A stretch of 64,000 nt of DNA from Lumbricus rubellus (lineage: Eukaryota; Annelida; Clitellata; Crassiclitellata; Lumbricidae). Both the position numbers and the translations under genes were made by a program. Below, piece by piece: positions 1 through 11,850 of the stretch (positions are counted from its first letter, which is position 1; every line of letters starts with the position of its first letter). The notes under the pieces are model-generated. The model made no database searches. It worked only from the letters and a program-made list of their open reading frames with translations, and was not told where the DNA came from. The stretch is from NCBI GenBank assembly GCA_945859605.1, contig OX243817.1:21546623-21610622 (forward strand). The letters are read 5' to 3'.

Positions 1-229
1 CTCGTTGCAGGGCTCGTGAAGAAATTTGTGCCTGCGATTTTGACTGAGTGCTCAGTGCTGTTTTAGAAGCTTAGAATTTAGTCAAAACATAGAAGTAGGC
101 CTAACTAGAGGGGGTGCTTGCTCTTGGAAACTTAGCTTACACCTATTTTCATCCATTTATTAATTCATTCATTCTATGAACTTATTGCGACCTTTCAGTA
201 ACAAGGTCGACCTATTTTTTAACCAATAG

Positions 230-465
230 CCTACTTTTGATATTTTAACAAATATCTTATCGCTAAAGAAAACGTTCGTATTACAAATTACGGAAGGTTA
301 AACTGAGAAGTTTACATTAAGAAACCACTTTGAAAAATGCTCATGAATGTTCTTAAATTTCTGCTTTGCATTTTTCAACTTCTTGCCACAAACAAATTTA
401 ACTGTGACCATCGTCTTTTGCCCCCTCCTGCAAAACATTTCTGCGGGCGCCCATGAAAAGACCTT
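230..465 (+). repeat. Dispersed repeat family A, copy 1
   Basis: AT-rich non-coding DNA upstream of gene 1. Its 3' part (about 400-465) reads tgaccatcgt, then a ttgcccc/cctgcaaaa block, then gggcgcccatg. The same text recurs at 34,826-34,885 on this strand and reversed at 47,545-47,760 and 60,873-61,160, so it is an interspersed repeat with no coding sign. Bases 1-230 show nothing recognisable. The family could not be named. Confidence 0.6.
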
Positions 466-690
466 TTTAATTTGACAGCCATACTAATGGGCAAACAGAA
501 CGCTGTTAAAATATATGCAGGCGACCGTCATTGAACGAAGGGAAACATGACCTCATCTTCACAATAAAACTATTGAGGCTACATGCCTGATCCAATCTTT
601 ATATTAGACTGGCTCCACGTGGACGTATGTCTGAAACCCCGACACTGTGAAATAAATCATATTGTAAATTTTCTCGGTCCTAAAGGGAAA

Positions 691-3179
691 ATGATGTTCT
701 TCACGTTTTGCATAGCTTTCTGTTTTGTGGTAGGAATGTCCAGCGTTTCTTACGCCGTAGTAATAGAAGTACGTGAGTTCCAATTGGCAGAAGCTCCTCC
801 TGGATCACAGCTCTGCGCCCTTGATGAACCATCCGCTTCTCTGTCCTTGAACTCCGTTCTGGACTGTGCTCTCGAATGTCAACGATCCGTTTACTGCGAA
901 AACTTCAACTACAACAATGCGAACAACACTTGCGACATCTTCTTCAGTCGACCAAAATGCTATGGGACTTCTCCAGCGTGCATCCACTACCAGGTAGGCC
1001 TAACTATCATTTCAAACCATTTTTGCAACATCAATGGCCGTTACTGGGCTAAGGTAATCAAACCAACTTATGAGCTGACTATTATAACTATTTTATTTTG
1101 TGCACATTCTCGCACACTAAGAACTAATATTAGCCAATATGAACGAAACGACGACTGGGTGAGTGCTAATTATTCACAAGATATCAGATGTGCCCAGGCA
1201 TCCGAAAAGCAGCTATTCTGTCGATGATGATGATTATGATGATGACGACGACGACGACGATGATGATGACGATAATGATGATGATTTAAGCTTACTGTGT
1301 CATTAATAAATTTAATGACATTTCTGATTTCAGGTTCAGTCAGATCAACCTTACCCTGGTAAGTGTTACATGTTTAGGTCTATCTTCATTTCTATTAATC
1401 ACCGTAGGACTATTACATTGCATCTAGCATCTATGAAGCGCCTCCAGTAGAGCGAATGGTTGAGAAGTTGGCACTACCCCATGAGAAGAATTAGGTTATG
1501 AGAAAGCGAAAGAAGAAGAGAATTGTTGGGCGAGCATAAGGAGACAACAAATTTCCAGGGTAGAGACCAATTTAAGTATAAGCTAGGACTGTCCCATGGC
1601 TATTACAGAACGGGAAACCAGAAGATCTATTCTAGGAATGAAGTGGAAGCCGCGAGGATGTTTAGTAGTAGCTTAAGGCTCAAATACTTCGTCACCTTGA
1701 TATTTCTGGGCAAGCCTTGAAAATCAGAATGGGGAATTTTTTAATGAAAATGAGTTTACGAGTGGGTGTTTGATACTTTTTGGACGACTTATTAGATAAT
1801 AGGCATTTCAGGCTATCAGTTTTCAGTTGCATTGGAGTGTAAGACTTAGGACTATCACAATTATTATATGGCGTGTATAAGTAAAGTGTCGACTTTATGG
1901 GTAGTTGAATCGGATCCGAAATCCTTAAGTCGCACAGCCCCGCAACTTAGGAACCCGAAGATGTCACAGGAAGATTTAAAAAAAATCTAAATCGAATGTT
2001 TCAATGTCGTAGATTAGTCGATCAGTTGATCAGCACAATGTTCTGAGAACCTATTGAACAAAATGACATTTCATAACATATTTGGGTGCACGCATTTTTA
2101 TACAGATCAGTTGTAGTAGATGGCATTGCATGAGACAACATTTATGAATGCTATGTTTAAAAATTCCAGTCGAGGACTGTTCTTTGCCGTTCACCTATGA
2201 TGGTCGTCTTTACAACGGTTGTGCTGCGAACCTAACTGGCGATGGTTGCAACGCCTGTCTGGTTGTCAACAGAAGCGTATCATTATGTGTGAGCAAGTTA
2301 TCAGGTGAATCACTTTATTTATTGACAAATTTTGAAGGAAAGCTCATGCAGCATAACACCGTACATTTTTTAGGGGAAGATAAACTATAAGCTTACATAA
2401 AAACCTTTCGCTTGCAATATAAATAATTGACCTTCCTCTTTAAGAGACAAGTAGCCTAGCCTATAATTATGTACAATCTGTACAGTGATGCTTTCATATT
2501 GACATTTCTAACCTGAAAATTTATCATTTTCACATTACCGCTTCACATTAGCATCTGGCAGCAACATCAGCAGGAGTAGGGGAGGCCGCAAACCGAGCAG
2601 CCGCTGCCAAAAGGACCAAATACGACGCAATCACCCGGACACATGACTTCGTGGCGGTGGCATTGGAGTGCAGCGGATCCTGGAGTACGGAAGGACTGGA
2701 CTTTGTCTTAGACCTGGGACGAAGGTTGACCGAGGCGACACAAGACAAACTCGAGACAAGCTACCTCCTTCAAAGAATCTCGATAGCAGTCCAGCGGGGC
2801 AACGCCATCTGCTTCTCTTCCACATTGCCTCTGTAACAATACTATATAATCCGACTGTTGTTGTATAATATTAATAATATTAATAATAATAATAATAATA
2901 ATTATAATAATATTAATAATAATAATAATAATAATAAAAAGATCTATTACGTTTTGAATATTACTATTAGAGTTCAGTAATCATAATTAGTATTGAGCAT
3001 TAATATTAGGCATATTACAAATATTAGTTTTCATGTCGGAGTCGCGGACAGTCGAGTAAAAATATTTTGCTCTGCAGAATTGATATAGAAATTCATATTG
3101 TTAAGTCAGTCATTCGCTGCATTCGCAAGATGTCGCCTGCATGATGCAATAGGCCAAAATTAATGAAGCCTGTTCAGTA

Positions 3180-3273
<94 letters not shown>

Positions 3274-4679
3274 CTTTTCTTTAATGAAACGCATACAAGA
3301 CAAAATGCGATTTACATTTACATTTAGTTATTAAGATAAAGTTTCCCCTGCCTATGTGGGAGGTACCTCTACCTTACTTTAACTACACTAATCTGGGGAC
3401 ACTAGACTTCACATGGAAGCGATAAGGAATGAGAGTGGTGCATTTTAACATTTAATGATCTACACAAAACTACATCTACTTACATGGCAACAAAGATGAG
3501 GAACGACACATGATGAAAACCTACTTCTTAATAAAAGAGTCCATACGAGTCCTTGATCTCTCGCCTAACTAAACTACCATCTCTGCGCACCGAATGCAAG
3601 CATGCAAACCCTTTTAACTACAAGTACAATGACTAAACGTATAGTGGAGATACGCCTAAGCCAATCGGAGAGCAGATTGCTAATCGCCCTGCCAATAGTA
3701 TTACAGCCTAGAGTTCAGGCTAGAGAGATTATCTTAGTGTGACATTGTCAATCAAACCCTTAATGAATATGAGTAATGAATAATATATACTAGATATTTT
3801 GATACTTAATATATATACTGATACTGGATCACATTATGCATAATCTTAATTAAACTTAACTACTAACTGAACAGACAGCTTTGCAATTACACGGCGCTAA
3901 TAGCAGCCTACAAATCATATCCGCCCAACGGGGGTTCGAACCTGCTAGGCTACCTCTCGCACTCTTTGGCCAGCGTGTTAACCATTACTCTACCGACCCC
4001 CTATATGTATATAGCCTATGGTTAGATTTTTCTCCCCAAAATTAATACCACCGTTTGTTTTCATTTTACAAAATATTTCTCAGACAACAACCTGGCTGTA
4101 TTTATCATGGTGAACGTAACAATTCCGACCTTCAACACATCTTCTCTACTGATGTCCATCAACAACTGGATCGTCATCCAGCAGAGGGTAGACGGCAATC
4201 AATCCTTCAATCAGTCATGGTCGGTCTATAAGCAAGGCTTCGGCGACATCAACAAAAACTTCTGGATTGGCCTTGAGAAAATGTACCAACTAACAAGTAA
4301 CGCCCACTACCGTCTACGCATTGAGTTACAATCCATGGCAGAGGAAAAATGGTTTTCAGCGGAATACGATTCATTCTTCATAACATCAGAATCACTTGGT
4401 TATGCGTTGAATGTGTCTGGTTACGTGGGAGATGCAGGCGATGCCCTCAACAACATGAACAAATCTGGATTCATCTTTCAGAACGGAATGAAATTCTCCA
4501 CTCCAGACAAAGACAATGACCTGGCCTCTATTGGCAATTGCGCTGTTATGTATACCAGCGGGTTTTGGATGAACCAGTGCTTTCACACATGTCTTAATTG
4601 CGTATATAACTCTACAAATTTCAACTGGAAAAGTCTGTTAAAACTGCAGAGGAGTCGAATGATGATCAAATTCGTTTAG
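691..4679 (+). CDS. Gene 1 of 7: secreted PAN - FN2-like - fibrinogen-domain protein
   Basis: Coding exons are 691-993, 1334-1358, 2170-2304 and 4084-4679, with intron phases 0, 1 and 1; they join to 352 aa. The frame is open back to 583, but the ATG at 691 is chosen because it opens a signal peptide (ending VSYA, about residue 22) aligned with the paralogues. A PAN/apple-like region follows (DCALECQR, YCENFNYNN, TCDIFF, CYG; seven Cys). Exon 3 encodes an FN2-like module (CSLPFTYDGRLYNGC). Exon 4 encodes an FBG domain with NNWIVIQQRVDG, a DxDND calcium loop (DKDND) and a C-terminal SRMMIKFV. The product is probably a secreted lectin-like protein; ligand and partners are unknown. Exon 3 uses an acceptor 9 nt downstream of the paralogues' site because the ancestral AG reads AA. 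Intron 3 holds a LINE fragment and a tRNA-like repeat. No AATAAA lies within 500 bp of the stop. Confidence 0.88.
1222..1286. repeat. (GAT/GAC)n microsatellite
   Basis: Imperfect trinucleotide run of gatgat and gacgac in intron 1 of gene 1. It is non-coding and begins just after the stop that ends the read-through of exon 1. Confidence 0.9.
2551..2836 (+). pseudogene. LINE C-terminal fragment (same family as 37,560-38,062)
   Basis: An open frame ends at a TAA at 2834-2836 and reads HLAATSAGVGEAANRAAAAK at its start, then KYDAI, EGLDFVLDLGRRL, and LLQRISIAVQRGNAICF near its end. This aligns position by position with the C-terminal half of the longer LINE fragment at 37,560-38,062 (AAGAAAEQAAVRK, LFQRISICLQGYNAIAF). 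It is the tail of a non-LTR retrotransposon polyprotein after the endonuclease, 5'-truncated on insertion into intron 3 of gene 1. A TAA-rich tail follows at 2866-2936. It shares no sequence with the host gene. Confidence 0.65.
2866..2936. repeat. (TAA)n-rich tract, likely LINE 3' tail
   Basis: Degenerate aat/taa repeat directly downstream of the LINE fragment stop. This is the expected position of a non-LTR retrotransposon 3' tail. Confidence 0.7.
3179..3273. repeat. (AAT)n microsatellite
   Basis: About 95 bp of almost pure aat repeats in intron 3 of gene 1. Bases 3274-3894 downstream of it show no gene or named element. Confidence 0.9.
3925..4003 (-). mobile_element. tRNA-like SINE head
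   Basis: Read on the minus strand, this has a box-A-like stretch (GTAGAGTAATGG, then TTAACACGC) about 30 bases before a box-B-like GGTTCGAACCC. That is the internal pol III promoter layout of tRNA-derived SINEs. The T-arm stem does not pair well, so a functional tRNA is unlikely. It lies just upstream of the gene 1 FBG exon. The (ATT)n at 3179-3273 could be its tail, but that would make an unusually long SINE. Confidence 0.45.
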
Positions 4680-5589
4680 GACTCATCGAGCTCTAGCTGC
4701 TACTGCTGGATATTATGGTTTATAGCAGACTATCTATTTTTTTCAAGCGCTCTTGAAAGCTCTAAGGTTACCGTATGTCCTATGGTACTCTAAGCGCACT
4801 TGCAATTTTGCATTCGCTGACCTCCAACTACCAGCTCTGCGTTAAAGTTAAGCGCATAGGCTAATATTACGGATTCATATTATTAAGACTCAGGTTTTTG
4901 CCTTAAGAATGCCTAAACCATGTCTTCTCTGTAATTAATTTGGATGATCTTAACAATATAGAATTGGCAGTAGGCTACTGTTGCGCTTTGAGTAACATTT
5001 TAAGAATGTTTTAAAATTTACTCATGTCTTGTGTTTTCTGTCAGAAGGAAGTAGACACTGTCACATCAATTGAGACAGGCGAAGCAAATATCTTCCATTC
5101 TTCAGTCATTGATCGCATTGACTGTCTGAGGGGTAAAATAACTTAAGAAAGAAACTAGCGGACGGATTGAATTGAATGACCAGAAATCAATCAGGAACCG
5201 TTTTAAGACTGATGGAAATGATAAAAGAGCAACCTGAAATGAGTAGGACACAGTCTGCATAACAGATACATCAAATAAAAAAATTGTCAGCGCTTAGAAG
5301 TCATACAACACCACCTTCTGAGTAAATCTTTGACCCCTGGTGGTCCGGAACCCACACCGGATGCAATAATTTCTATGTAGCCTAGTCATCACAGCACTCA
5401 AAACCTTCGTCAGCGCCAACAGATTTTCAGATAGGCAAATAAGAAACTGTTGCAAGACCTAAGGGTCAATATTTATTAGGGCCTACTACTGTAACAGCCG
5501 AACGTAGCTGAACTAAAAAATCTCACTAGGAACTTAGGAAGTGAGCCTTCTCCTTTCCCCACACATCGGTCTAATGAGGGCCGTCTTGC
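4680..5589. other. Intergenic, no recognised feature
   Basis: This is the 3' flank of gene 1. The first AATAAA after the stop is at 5274-5279, about 600 bp away. It could be the polyadenylation signal of a long 3' UTR, but nothing else supports that. Confidence 0.5.
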
Positions 5590-5755
5590 GAGAATGGTTG
5601 AGAGGATGGTTGAGAGGATGGTTGAGAGGATGGTTGAGAGGATGGTTGAGAGGATGGTTGAGAGGATGGTTGAGAGGATGGTTGAGAGGATGGTTGAGAG
5701 GATGGTTGAGAGGATGGTTGAGAGGATGGTTGAGAGGATGGTTGAGAGGATGGTG
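5590..5755. repeat. 12-bp minisatellite (GAGGATGGTTGA)n
   Basis: About 14 near-perfect copies of a 12-bp unit. Because 12 is a multiple of three and no frame of the unit contains a stop, frames stay open on both strands and give spurious repeat peptides (MVER, LRGW, HPLN, SQPS). There is no reason to call it coding. Confidence 0.95.
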
Positions 5756-6156
5756 GGACGACTGCTGAAACAATCGCAGTAAAAGACTCGGTTGATTCAC
5801 ATGTTCTGCGAAGTTTATTCACTTCAAAAGCTCATCAGCTCCCAGGCCACACTATTTCAAACCTACAAATTCAATCGCGACGGCAATACAAAAACTAAAG
5901 TTATCCTACATAATTGCCGACTAATCAGATTGCTGGATTGCACTCACAAAGAAAGCAATTTTTACCAAACATTCATTAGGGCCTACTGACGTATTTGCGA
6001 CGGTGTGATGCAATTTAATGTCCGTGGTAAAGATTTTGTTTGTATTCTTGTCACTGGTTCACGTGATTGATGCGGTCAGGTAATAATAGCGAGGCTGAAC
6101 TATTAGTAGAAGCAGTGAAGAACCTGATCTTGTCAGAGACATTAAAAACAGGTTAA

Positions 6157-7132
6157 CCCTCGGGCTACCAGGGGGGGGGGTGGTATCCACCCCCCCCCTA
6201 GGTTTTTCCAAATCAATTTTTTTTCGTTAGTAATAAAATTTTGACGTTTTAGGTAGCTGTAGAGGATTCATTTGCACACATTCTGAGCTAAAATGTGTGA
6301 TGATATACCATACCATTCAAAAGTTATACCCGATATACCCGAGGCACCAGGGGGGGTGGATACCACCCCCCTTAGATTATCGGCTGTATCTTATCCGTCC
6401 TTTGACATGAAGAGACACCAATTACACCAGTCTGTAAAGGGAATGTGGGGCTACATTTTGGTGGTCACGGAGTTGTCTTTTGACAACCGGAAGTGCTCAA
6501 AATAAATTACAATATATAAATAAAGGTGTTTTATTTTCATAAAATTTTCATGTTTTTCCTATTAAAAATTATTCATAATTTATTTTTTAAGAGAAATAAA
6601 TTATGTCATTCTATAGAGTGCATTTAGGGCTATTTTTGATACCAATTAATTTGACATTTGATGACCGGAAGGGCTCAAAATAAATTTAAATGTGTGAAAA
6701 TGTTGGGGTTTTTTTTACAACGCAAACCGATAAGTCTGCGTAAACGTTTTTCAGCATGTTTTATATGTTTTTTCTCTTTTTATTGTAACTAAAACTAACT
6801 TATTACTAGTTTTTATAGTTGAATATTGGACTTTATTATATGTAAACTATTTTTAATTAAATAAATTATGTTAAAACACACAGAATCTAATATTTTGCTT
6901 ATGCGAAAGTATACATTTTGTGGAATCGACGGGTGCCTACGGTAAAAAATTCATAACTTCGGGGTGCTTTCATATATTTTAAACCTAAATATACCATTTT
7001 GTGCAGAAATGAATGCTGAATCCATAGGTGTATTACAAGTTATGATATCTCAAACCAAACCCAAAATCCAGGGGGGTAACCACCCCCCCTCTTGGTAGTC
7101 AGTGTTACAAAAATAGCGTGGTAGCCTGAGGG
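6157..7132. mobile_element. piggyBac-type non-autonomous element, TTAA-flanked
   Basis: TTAA lies at 6153-6156 and again at 7133-7136. Inside, the left end starts CCCTCGGGCTACC and the right end is its reverse complement with one change (GGTAGCCTGAGGG). Runs of G and C near each end pair with each other. TTAA duplication with CCC-starting termini is the piggyBac pattern. No transposase frame is present. A diverged relative starts at 19,985. Confidence 0.75.
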
Positions 7133-7952
7133 TTAATGCAATGCACTCAGTTGACAACTTTTAGACCTTGTCAGAGCATAGCTAGCCGTGGGTTCGGTAA
7201 AGTCGTTTAGAAAAAGAAAGAAAATCTGAATCTCTAATGCATTAATAATAGGCTATGTAAGACTTAGGCTAACGAATGAAACACCTAAATCTCGCACGTT
7301 AATAACTGTAAGCTTGAGCACCTTTCTTTCAGATTATTGTCTAACCTCCAGACTGATATCATAGCCTAATTATCACTACAACAGAAGCCTATTTCACGTA
7401 GGCTACTTCATGCCATAATCATGCTGTCTTGACAACCAAAGTAGGGTAGTCCACCTTTGATATTATGCTACTCTAAACGGTATTGGCTATAACATCCACA
7501 TAATAGCTGGGCCACGTACGAGTCTATGCTAATAAACTGTGTACAGAATAAGCCAATACCAGAGTAGCCTACCGTTGCCACGTTGTTGCACAATGAACTA
7601 TGCGTTGAGACGTCGAGTATTTCCTGAATAGCAAACATCTGATGAATAGACCTTTTAGGCCACATTTCACATTCAGCGCGCACAATCAATGGATGGCTCT
7701 TAGAAAATACAGACCGCAGCCATTGAAAGAAAACCCGATTTGCACTCATTCTCTCAAAACGTTTGTCGATATTCACATAAGGGCTTTTCTCTTTCATCTA
7801 TTACATTGTCTCTGTTCCTATAATATTGATCCGTGTTGTTGTTTCTGCAACCTTGGTGTCATACAAAAATTGTCCATTAGCCTCATTTTATCAGACTGTT
7901 CTCTGCGACAGAAGCTCGTGCACTGTAGAGCAACTCACGTTGTCTAGTGAAA
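7133..7952. other. Gene 2 upstream region
   Basis: This covers about 800 bp between the TTAA element and the gene 2 start codon. It must contain the gene 2 promoter and 5' UTR, but no clear TATA box or transcription start is visible. The open frames here are short and do not match the paralogues. Confidence 0.4.
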
Positions 7953-10535
7953 ATGGCACAATTTCCATATCTCGTGATTTTCTGTTTTGCTGTTGGAATG
8001 TCCAGCATTTCTTATGCCATAGTAATAGAAGCACGTGAGTTCCAAGTGGCCGAAGTTCCGCCTGGAACAGAGCTATGCGCTCTCGATGCACCTTCCGTTT
8101 CTCTGTCCTTGAACTGCTCTCTGGACTGTGCTTTCGAGTGTCAACGAGTTTCGCATTGCGAGAACTTCAACTACAACAGTGTTAACAAAACCTGTGACAT
8201 CTTCTTCCATCGACCAAATTGCTATGGTCCTTCTCCTTCGTGCATCCATCATCAGGTAATAATACTATTCTACATAGCCTATTTAATTTTCTGCAGCGGC
8301 CATCCTCAACCTAGGCCTATCAGGCTATCAAGCCAAATAGCAACTTGACTATTTACATTATGAAATCATAAACAAACGAACGGATGAACAAATAACTGCA
8401 CCAACGATCGAATTAGTTTAAAAAATTATTTATATAACTCTGGAAAAATTTATCTCCAACTATCAAGCCAAACTGTAAAAATTACTACTGGTAGGCCTAC
8501 TTAGAACTAACTAGGGCCTAACAATAATAAACAAACGAGCGGATTAAACAAATAGGACTAATTGCTTCAGCGATGTAATTTATTAGTCTATTGTCCGAGA
8601 TTGTTGTCCGAGGCCTTGGTGTGCTCGGACCTCATAGGTAATACTCTTTCTTTAAAAATTCAAATATGCTTCAGTGCTCCATACTAAATCCTGTTTCTTC
8701 TATCTCGCTGGAGAACTCATGATAAATATTGTTTCCTTTTTAGGCCCAGTCAGATCAACCTTACACAGGTATTCGCCAATTTCATATTTCAAATTTCCGC
8801 AATTGAGATTGTTTGAGAGACTATAGACTAGATGTTTGGTCGAAGTGGATAAAAACCAGGTAACTTTTACAACATCAGGTAACTCAGGACAACACCAGGC
8901 AGCTTGAATAACACTAAGTAACGTTGGCCAACACCAGGTAACCTTGGATAACACTAGGTAACAATGGATAACACCAGGTAACTTTGGATAAAACTACGTA
9001 ACTTTGCTTAACACCTGGTAACCTTGGATAACACCAGGTAACTTCAGAATACAACAGGTAGCTTTGGAAACACCAGGTACCTTTGGATAACACCAGGTAC
9101 CTTTGGATAACACCAGATAACTTTTGATAACATCATATTGTGTGTACAAATTGACTGTTCTAAGACTTGTATCAATGCTATGCATAGGAATGCCTGCCGA
9201 GCGTTGTTCTTTGCCGTTCACTTATCATGGCCATCTATACAGCGAATGCGCTGTGAACCTACTCGGCGACGGGTGCAACGTGTGTCTGATTCCAAATCGA
9301 AGTGCTGTGCTCTGCATGCGGAAGTCATCAGGTGAACAGTTTCATGCAACAAATCGTGAAGAGAAACTGGACTAAAGATAGGCCTATAGCACAATTTCAA
9401 TATTTAAACAGTAGGCCTAAACACTCACAAAATAACCCGTAAACAATTAATCTAGATAAAATCCTAAAAATACTTTATGCTTCTTCTTTTCCTTCAGGCT
9501 TGAATTAATTCCTCTCTACGGAAGGGTCAGCCACTCGAATCCTCCTCTTCCACTTTCCTCTGTCTTTGGTGTCTTCATTTCTTGGATCCATAAAGAAAAA
9601 TCGGAGCAAAGCTTTTACAACTGGATGCCCTTCCTGACATCAACCCTTTTTCTGGCGTGGAATCTAGCCTTTGGTGCTTGCAACTACTCGCAAGGCCGCG
9701 AGGGCTTCAGGCTTATTTTATTTTAAAGGCGGCCTATACTCACCTTGTCGCAGGACCGTCGTAGGGCCCATACAGCTTTTCTCACAGGACGCGGTGGCAA
9801 CCACGTCCCATGACATACTGCGCCCTGGTAGCCTAGTCTTTCCGCTGTGGATCATTTAGAATTACACGTCTGTATCTCCAACTTTCTCTTTTCTTTATTC
9901 TATAATACTTGTCAGATAACCTTCGGGTGCAGTTTGTACCAGTGAACATGACAATTCCGACCTTCAACACATCTTCTCCACTGATGTCCATCAACAACTG
10001 GATCGTCATCCAGCAAAGGGTAGACGGCAGTTTATCCTTCGATCGATCATGGTCAGTTTACAAAGTAGGCTTTGGTGACATCAGCAAAAACTTCTGGCTT
10101 GGTCTTGAGAAGATGCACCGGCTGACAACCAACGCCCCCTACCGTCTACGCATCGAGATGCAATCCGTGGAAAATGGCAAATGGTTTTCAGCTGAATACG
10201 ATTCATTCTTCATAACATCAGAGTCACTCGGCTACGCACTCAATGTATCTGGTTACGTGGGAGATGCAGGCGACTCACTCAACAACATGGACGATTCTGG
10301 AATCTATCGTCAGAACGGAATGAAGTTTTCTACCTTCGACCGTGACTATGACGTGTCCCCTGATAATTGCGCTACTATGTATCCCAGCGGATTTTGGTTC
10401 AATGATTGTTCTTATGCATGTCTCAATTGCGTGTACGACACTACAGTGTTCACTTGGGTCACTCTATATGACCTTGGACTGGTGAGTGATTCGGCGCAGC
10501 TTAAGGCGAGTCGAATGATGATAAAAACCGTTTAA
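7953..10535 (+). CDS. Gene 2 of 7: secreted PAN - FN2-like - fibrinogen-domain protein
   Basis: Coding exons are 7953-8255, 8744-8768, 9188-9331 and 9916-10535 (phases 0, 1, 1), joining to 363 aa. The ATG at 7953 is preferred to an in-frame GTG at 7947; it starts a signal peptide ending ISYA. The PAN-like part has DCAFECQR, HCENFNY, TCDIFF and CYG. The microexon encodes AQSDQPYT. Exon 3 (MPAERCSLPF..., five Cys) is FN2-like. The FBG exon has NNWIVIQQRVDG, EFWLG-like KNFWLGLEKM, the calcium loop DRDYD (Asn replaced by Tyr compared with genes 1 and 5) and ends SRMMIKTV. It keeps the longer C-terminal loop (LYDLGLVSDSAQ) missing from genes 1 and 5. Intron 2 contains a minisatellite full of donor-like CAGGTAAC. 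AATAAA lies 67 bp after the stop. Confidence 0.9.
8860..9130. repeat. About 20-bp minisatellite with CAGGTAAC core
   Basis: Roughly 13 degenerate units of about 20 bp, consensus ggataacaccaggtaacttt, in intron 2 of gene 2. Many units contain CAGGTAAC or CAGGTACC, which resembles a 5' splice site. Confidence 0.85.
9480..9870. other. Possible retroelement fragment in intron 3 of gene 2
   Basis: This block is richer in GC than its surroundings and contains the phrase ggatgcccttcctgacatca, which looks like LINE 3'-region text. No coding frame could be traced, so the assignment is weak. Confidence 0.25.
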
Positions 10536-10601
10536 GGTTCATTAGACATTGCCGACGATGATCCTTTTATGAGACAAACTAGATTGCAGGTATCGTGTTG
10601 C

Positions 10602-10607
10602 AATAAA
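10602..10607 (+). promoter_or_regulatory. Polyadenylation signal, gene 2
   Basis: Canonical AATAAA 67 bp downstream of the gene 2 stop codon, within the usual distance for a short 3' UTR. Confidence 0.6.
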
Positions 10608-10684
10608 TCTAAATATATTAAAAGCTTAGGAATTGTTCTAGTAGTATTTCGTAGATTAACCGTGTCTATTATAGCCTACATGTA

Positions 10685-11842
10685 CAGGGTGGGCCAAAAA
10701 AAAAGACCCCCCCTAAGATTTTTGCCAATATCTTGACCAAAAGTAAGAATTTAGAAATGAAATTTTACAGTCTTAAAGACAATTCATATTTACACCAGAT
10801 GGCCAGATTTCATCAAAATATTTCAAACGGAACAAAAGTTATACCACTTTTAGTGAAGCCACCCACCGTTTTTTGACGATTCAAAAACCCGACGCAACAA
10901 AAAGTTTAAAAAAATCAATTCAATTATTCTGGCCAATATCTTGGTTAAAAGTAAGAATATCGAAGTGAAATTTTACATGCTTGAAGACAATTCATATCTA
11001 CACATGATGTCCAGAGTTCATCAAAATATTTCAAACAGAACAAAGGTTATACCACTTTTAGTGAGGCCACCCCCCATTTTTTGACGATTCAAAGACGTAA
11101 CGCAGCAAAAACACGATTTTATTAAGTCTCATCTCAAATAATTGTTATCAAAAAGCCTTAATATTGCCAGATGATCATTATTATTACTATTTAAAAAAGA
11201 AATAGAGTACCCGCGTAGCTGCACGTCACTGAGAAGTCACTTAGCAAGAGGACGCTCAAATTGGTAAATAAGGAATCTGTCAGATTAATCAGGGGTCCAT
11301 CAAGAACTTTGCAAAGAGACTCAAAAGAAGTTTTGACACTGGTATTGGGCACATTGAACACAAGTTGTGAAGCACTACCAAGTTCATTTGACAACAGTTA
11401 TTTGAGAGGAGAGTTAATAAAATCGTGTTTCTGCGACTTTTTGTTGCGTTTCATTTTTGAATCGTCAAAAACGGTGGGTGGTCCCACTAAAAGTGGTATA
11501 ACTTGTGTTGTGTTTGAAATATTTTGATGAAAGTCGGCTTTAATGTGTAAATATAAATTGCCTTTAAGCCTGTAAAATTTCATTTCGAAATTCGTACTTT
11601 TGGTGAAGATATTGGCAAAAAACCTAATTTTTTTGCGTTTCGTTTTTGAATCGTCAAAAAACAGGGGTGGCCTCACTAAAACTGGTATAACTTTTGTTCT
11701 GTTTGATATATTTAGATGAAATCTGGCCATCATGTGTAAATATGAATTGCCTTTAAGACTGCAAAATTTCATTTCAAAATTCTAACTTCTGGCCAAAATA
11801 TTGGCAAAAAACCTAGGGGGGTCTTTTTTTTGGCCCACTCTG
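10685..11842. mobile_element. Long inverted-repeat element with CAGGGTGGGCC ends
   Basis: TA dinucleotides flank the element (10683-10684 and 11843-11844). The left end is CAGGGTGGGCC and the right end GGCCCACTCTG, its imperfect complement. Each arm is two tandem copies of a unit of about 190-230 bp (10,690-10,920 and 10,921-11,110; 11,400-11,600 and 11,600-11,815), and the arms are inverted to each other around a centre of about 250 bp. TA target duplication suggests a Tc1/mariner-type non-autonomous element. No transposase is present. Partial relatives lie at 29,672 and 49,160, and a 48-bp mini version at 43,019. Confidence 0.75.
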
Positions 11843-11850
11843 TATGTGTC

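Noticed and set aside
805..987. Minus-strand frame opposite gene 1 exon 1, and similar frames opposite other exons
   Set aside because: They are shadows of the coding strand; the plus frame has the signal peptide, Cys pattern and splice sites.
3925..4003. A true tRNA gene
   Set aside because: Box-A-like and box-B-like motifs are present, but the T-arm and acceptor stems do not pair properly; a tRNA-derived SINE fits better.
5534..5822. Open frames on both strands encoding MVER, LRGW, HPLN and SQPS repeats
   Set aside because: They are produced by a 12-bp minisatellite whose unit has no stop; several frames stay open at once and none has a gene context.
8860..9130. CRISPR-like array
   Set aside because: Units of about 20 bp are contiguous and degenerate with no spacers, and the genome is eukaryotic; it is a minisatellite.
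11398..11772. Minus-strand 124-codon frame
   Set aside because: It is a translation of the two tandem units in the right arm of the inverted-repeat element; the peptide simply repeats itself.
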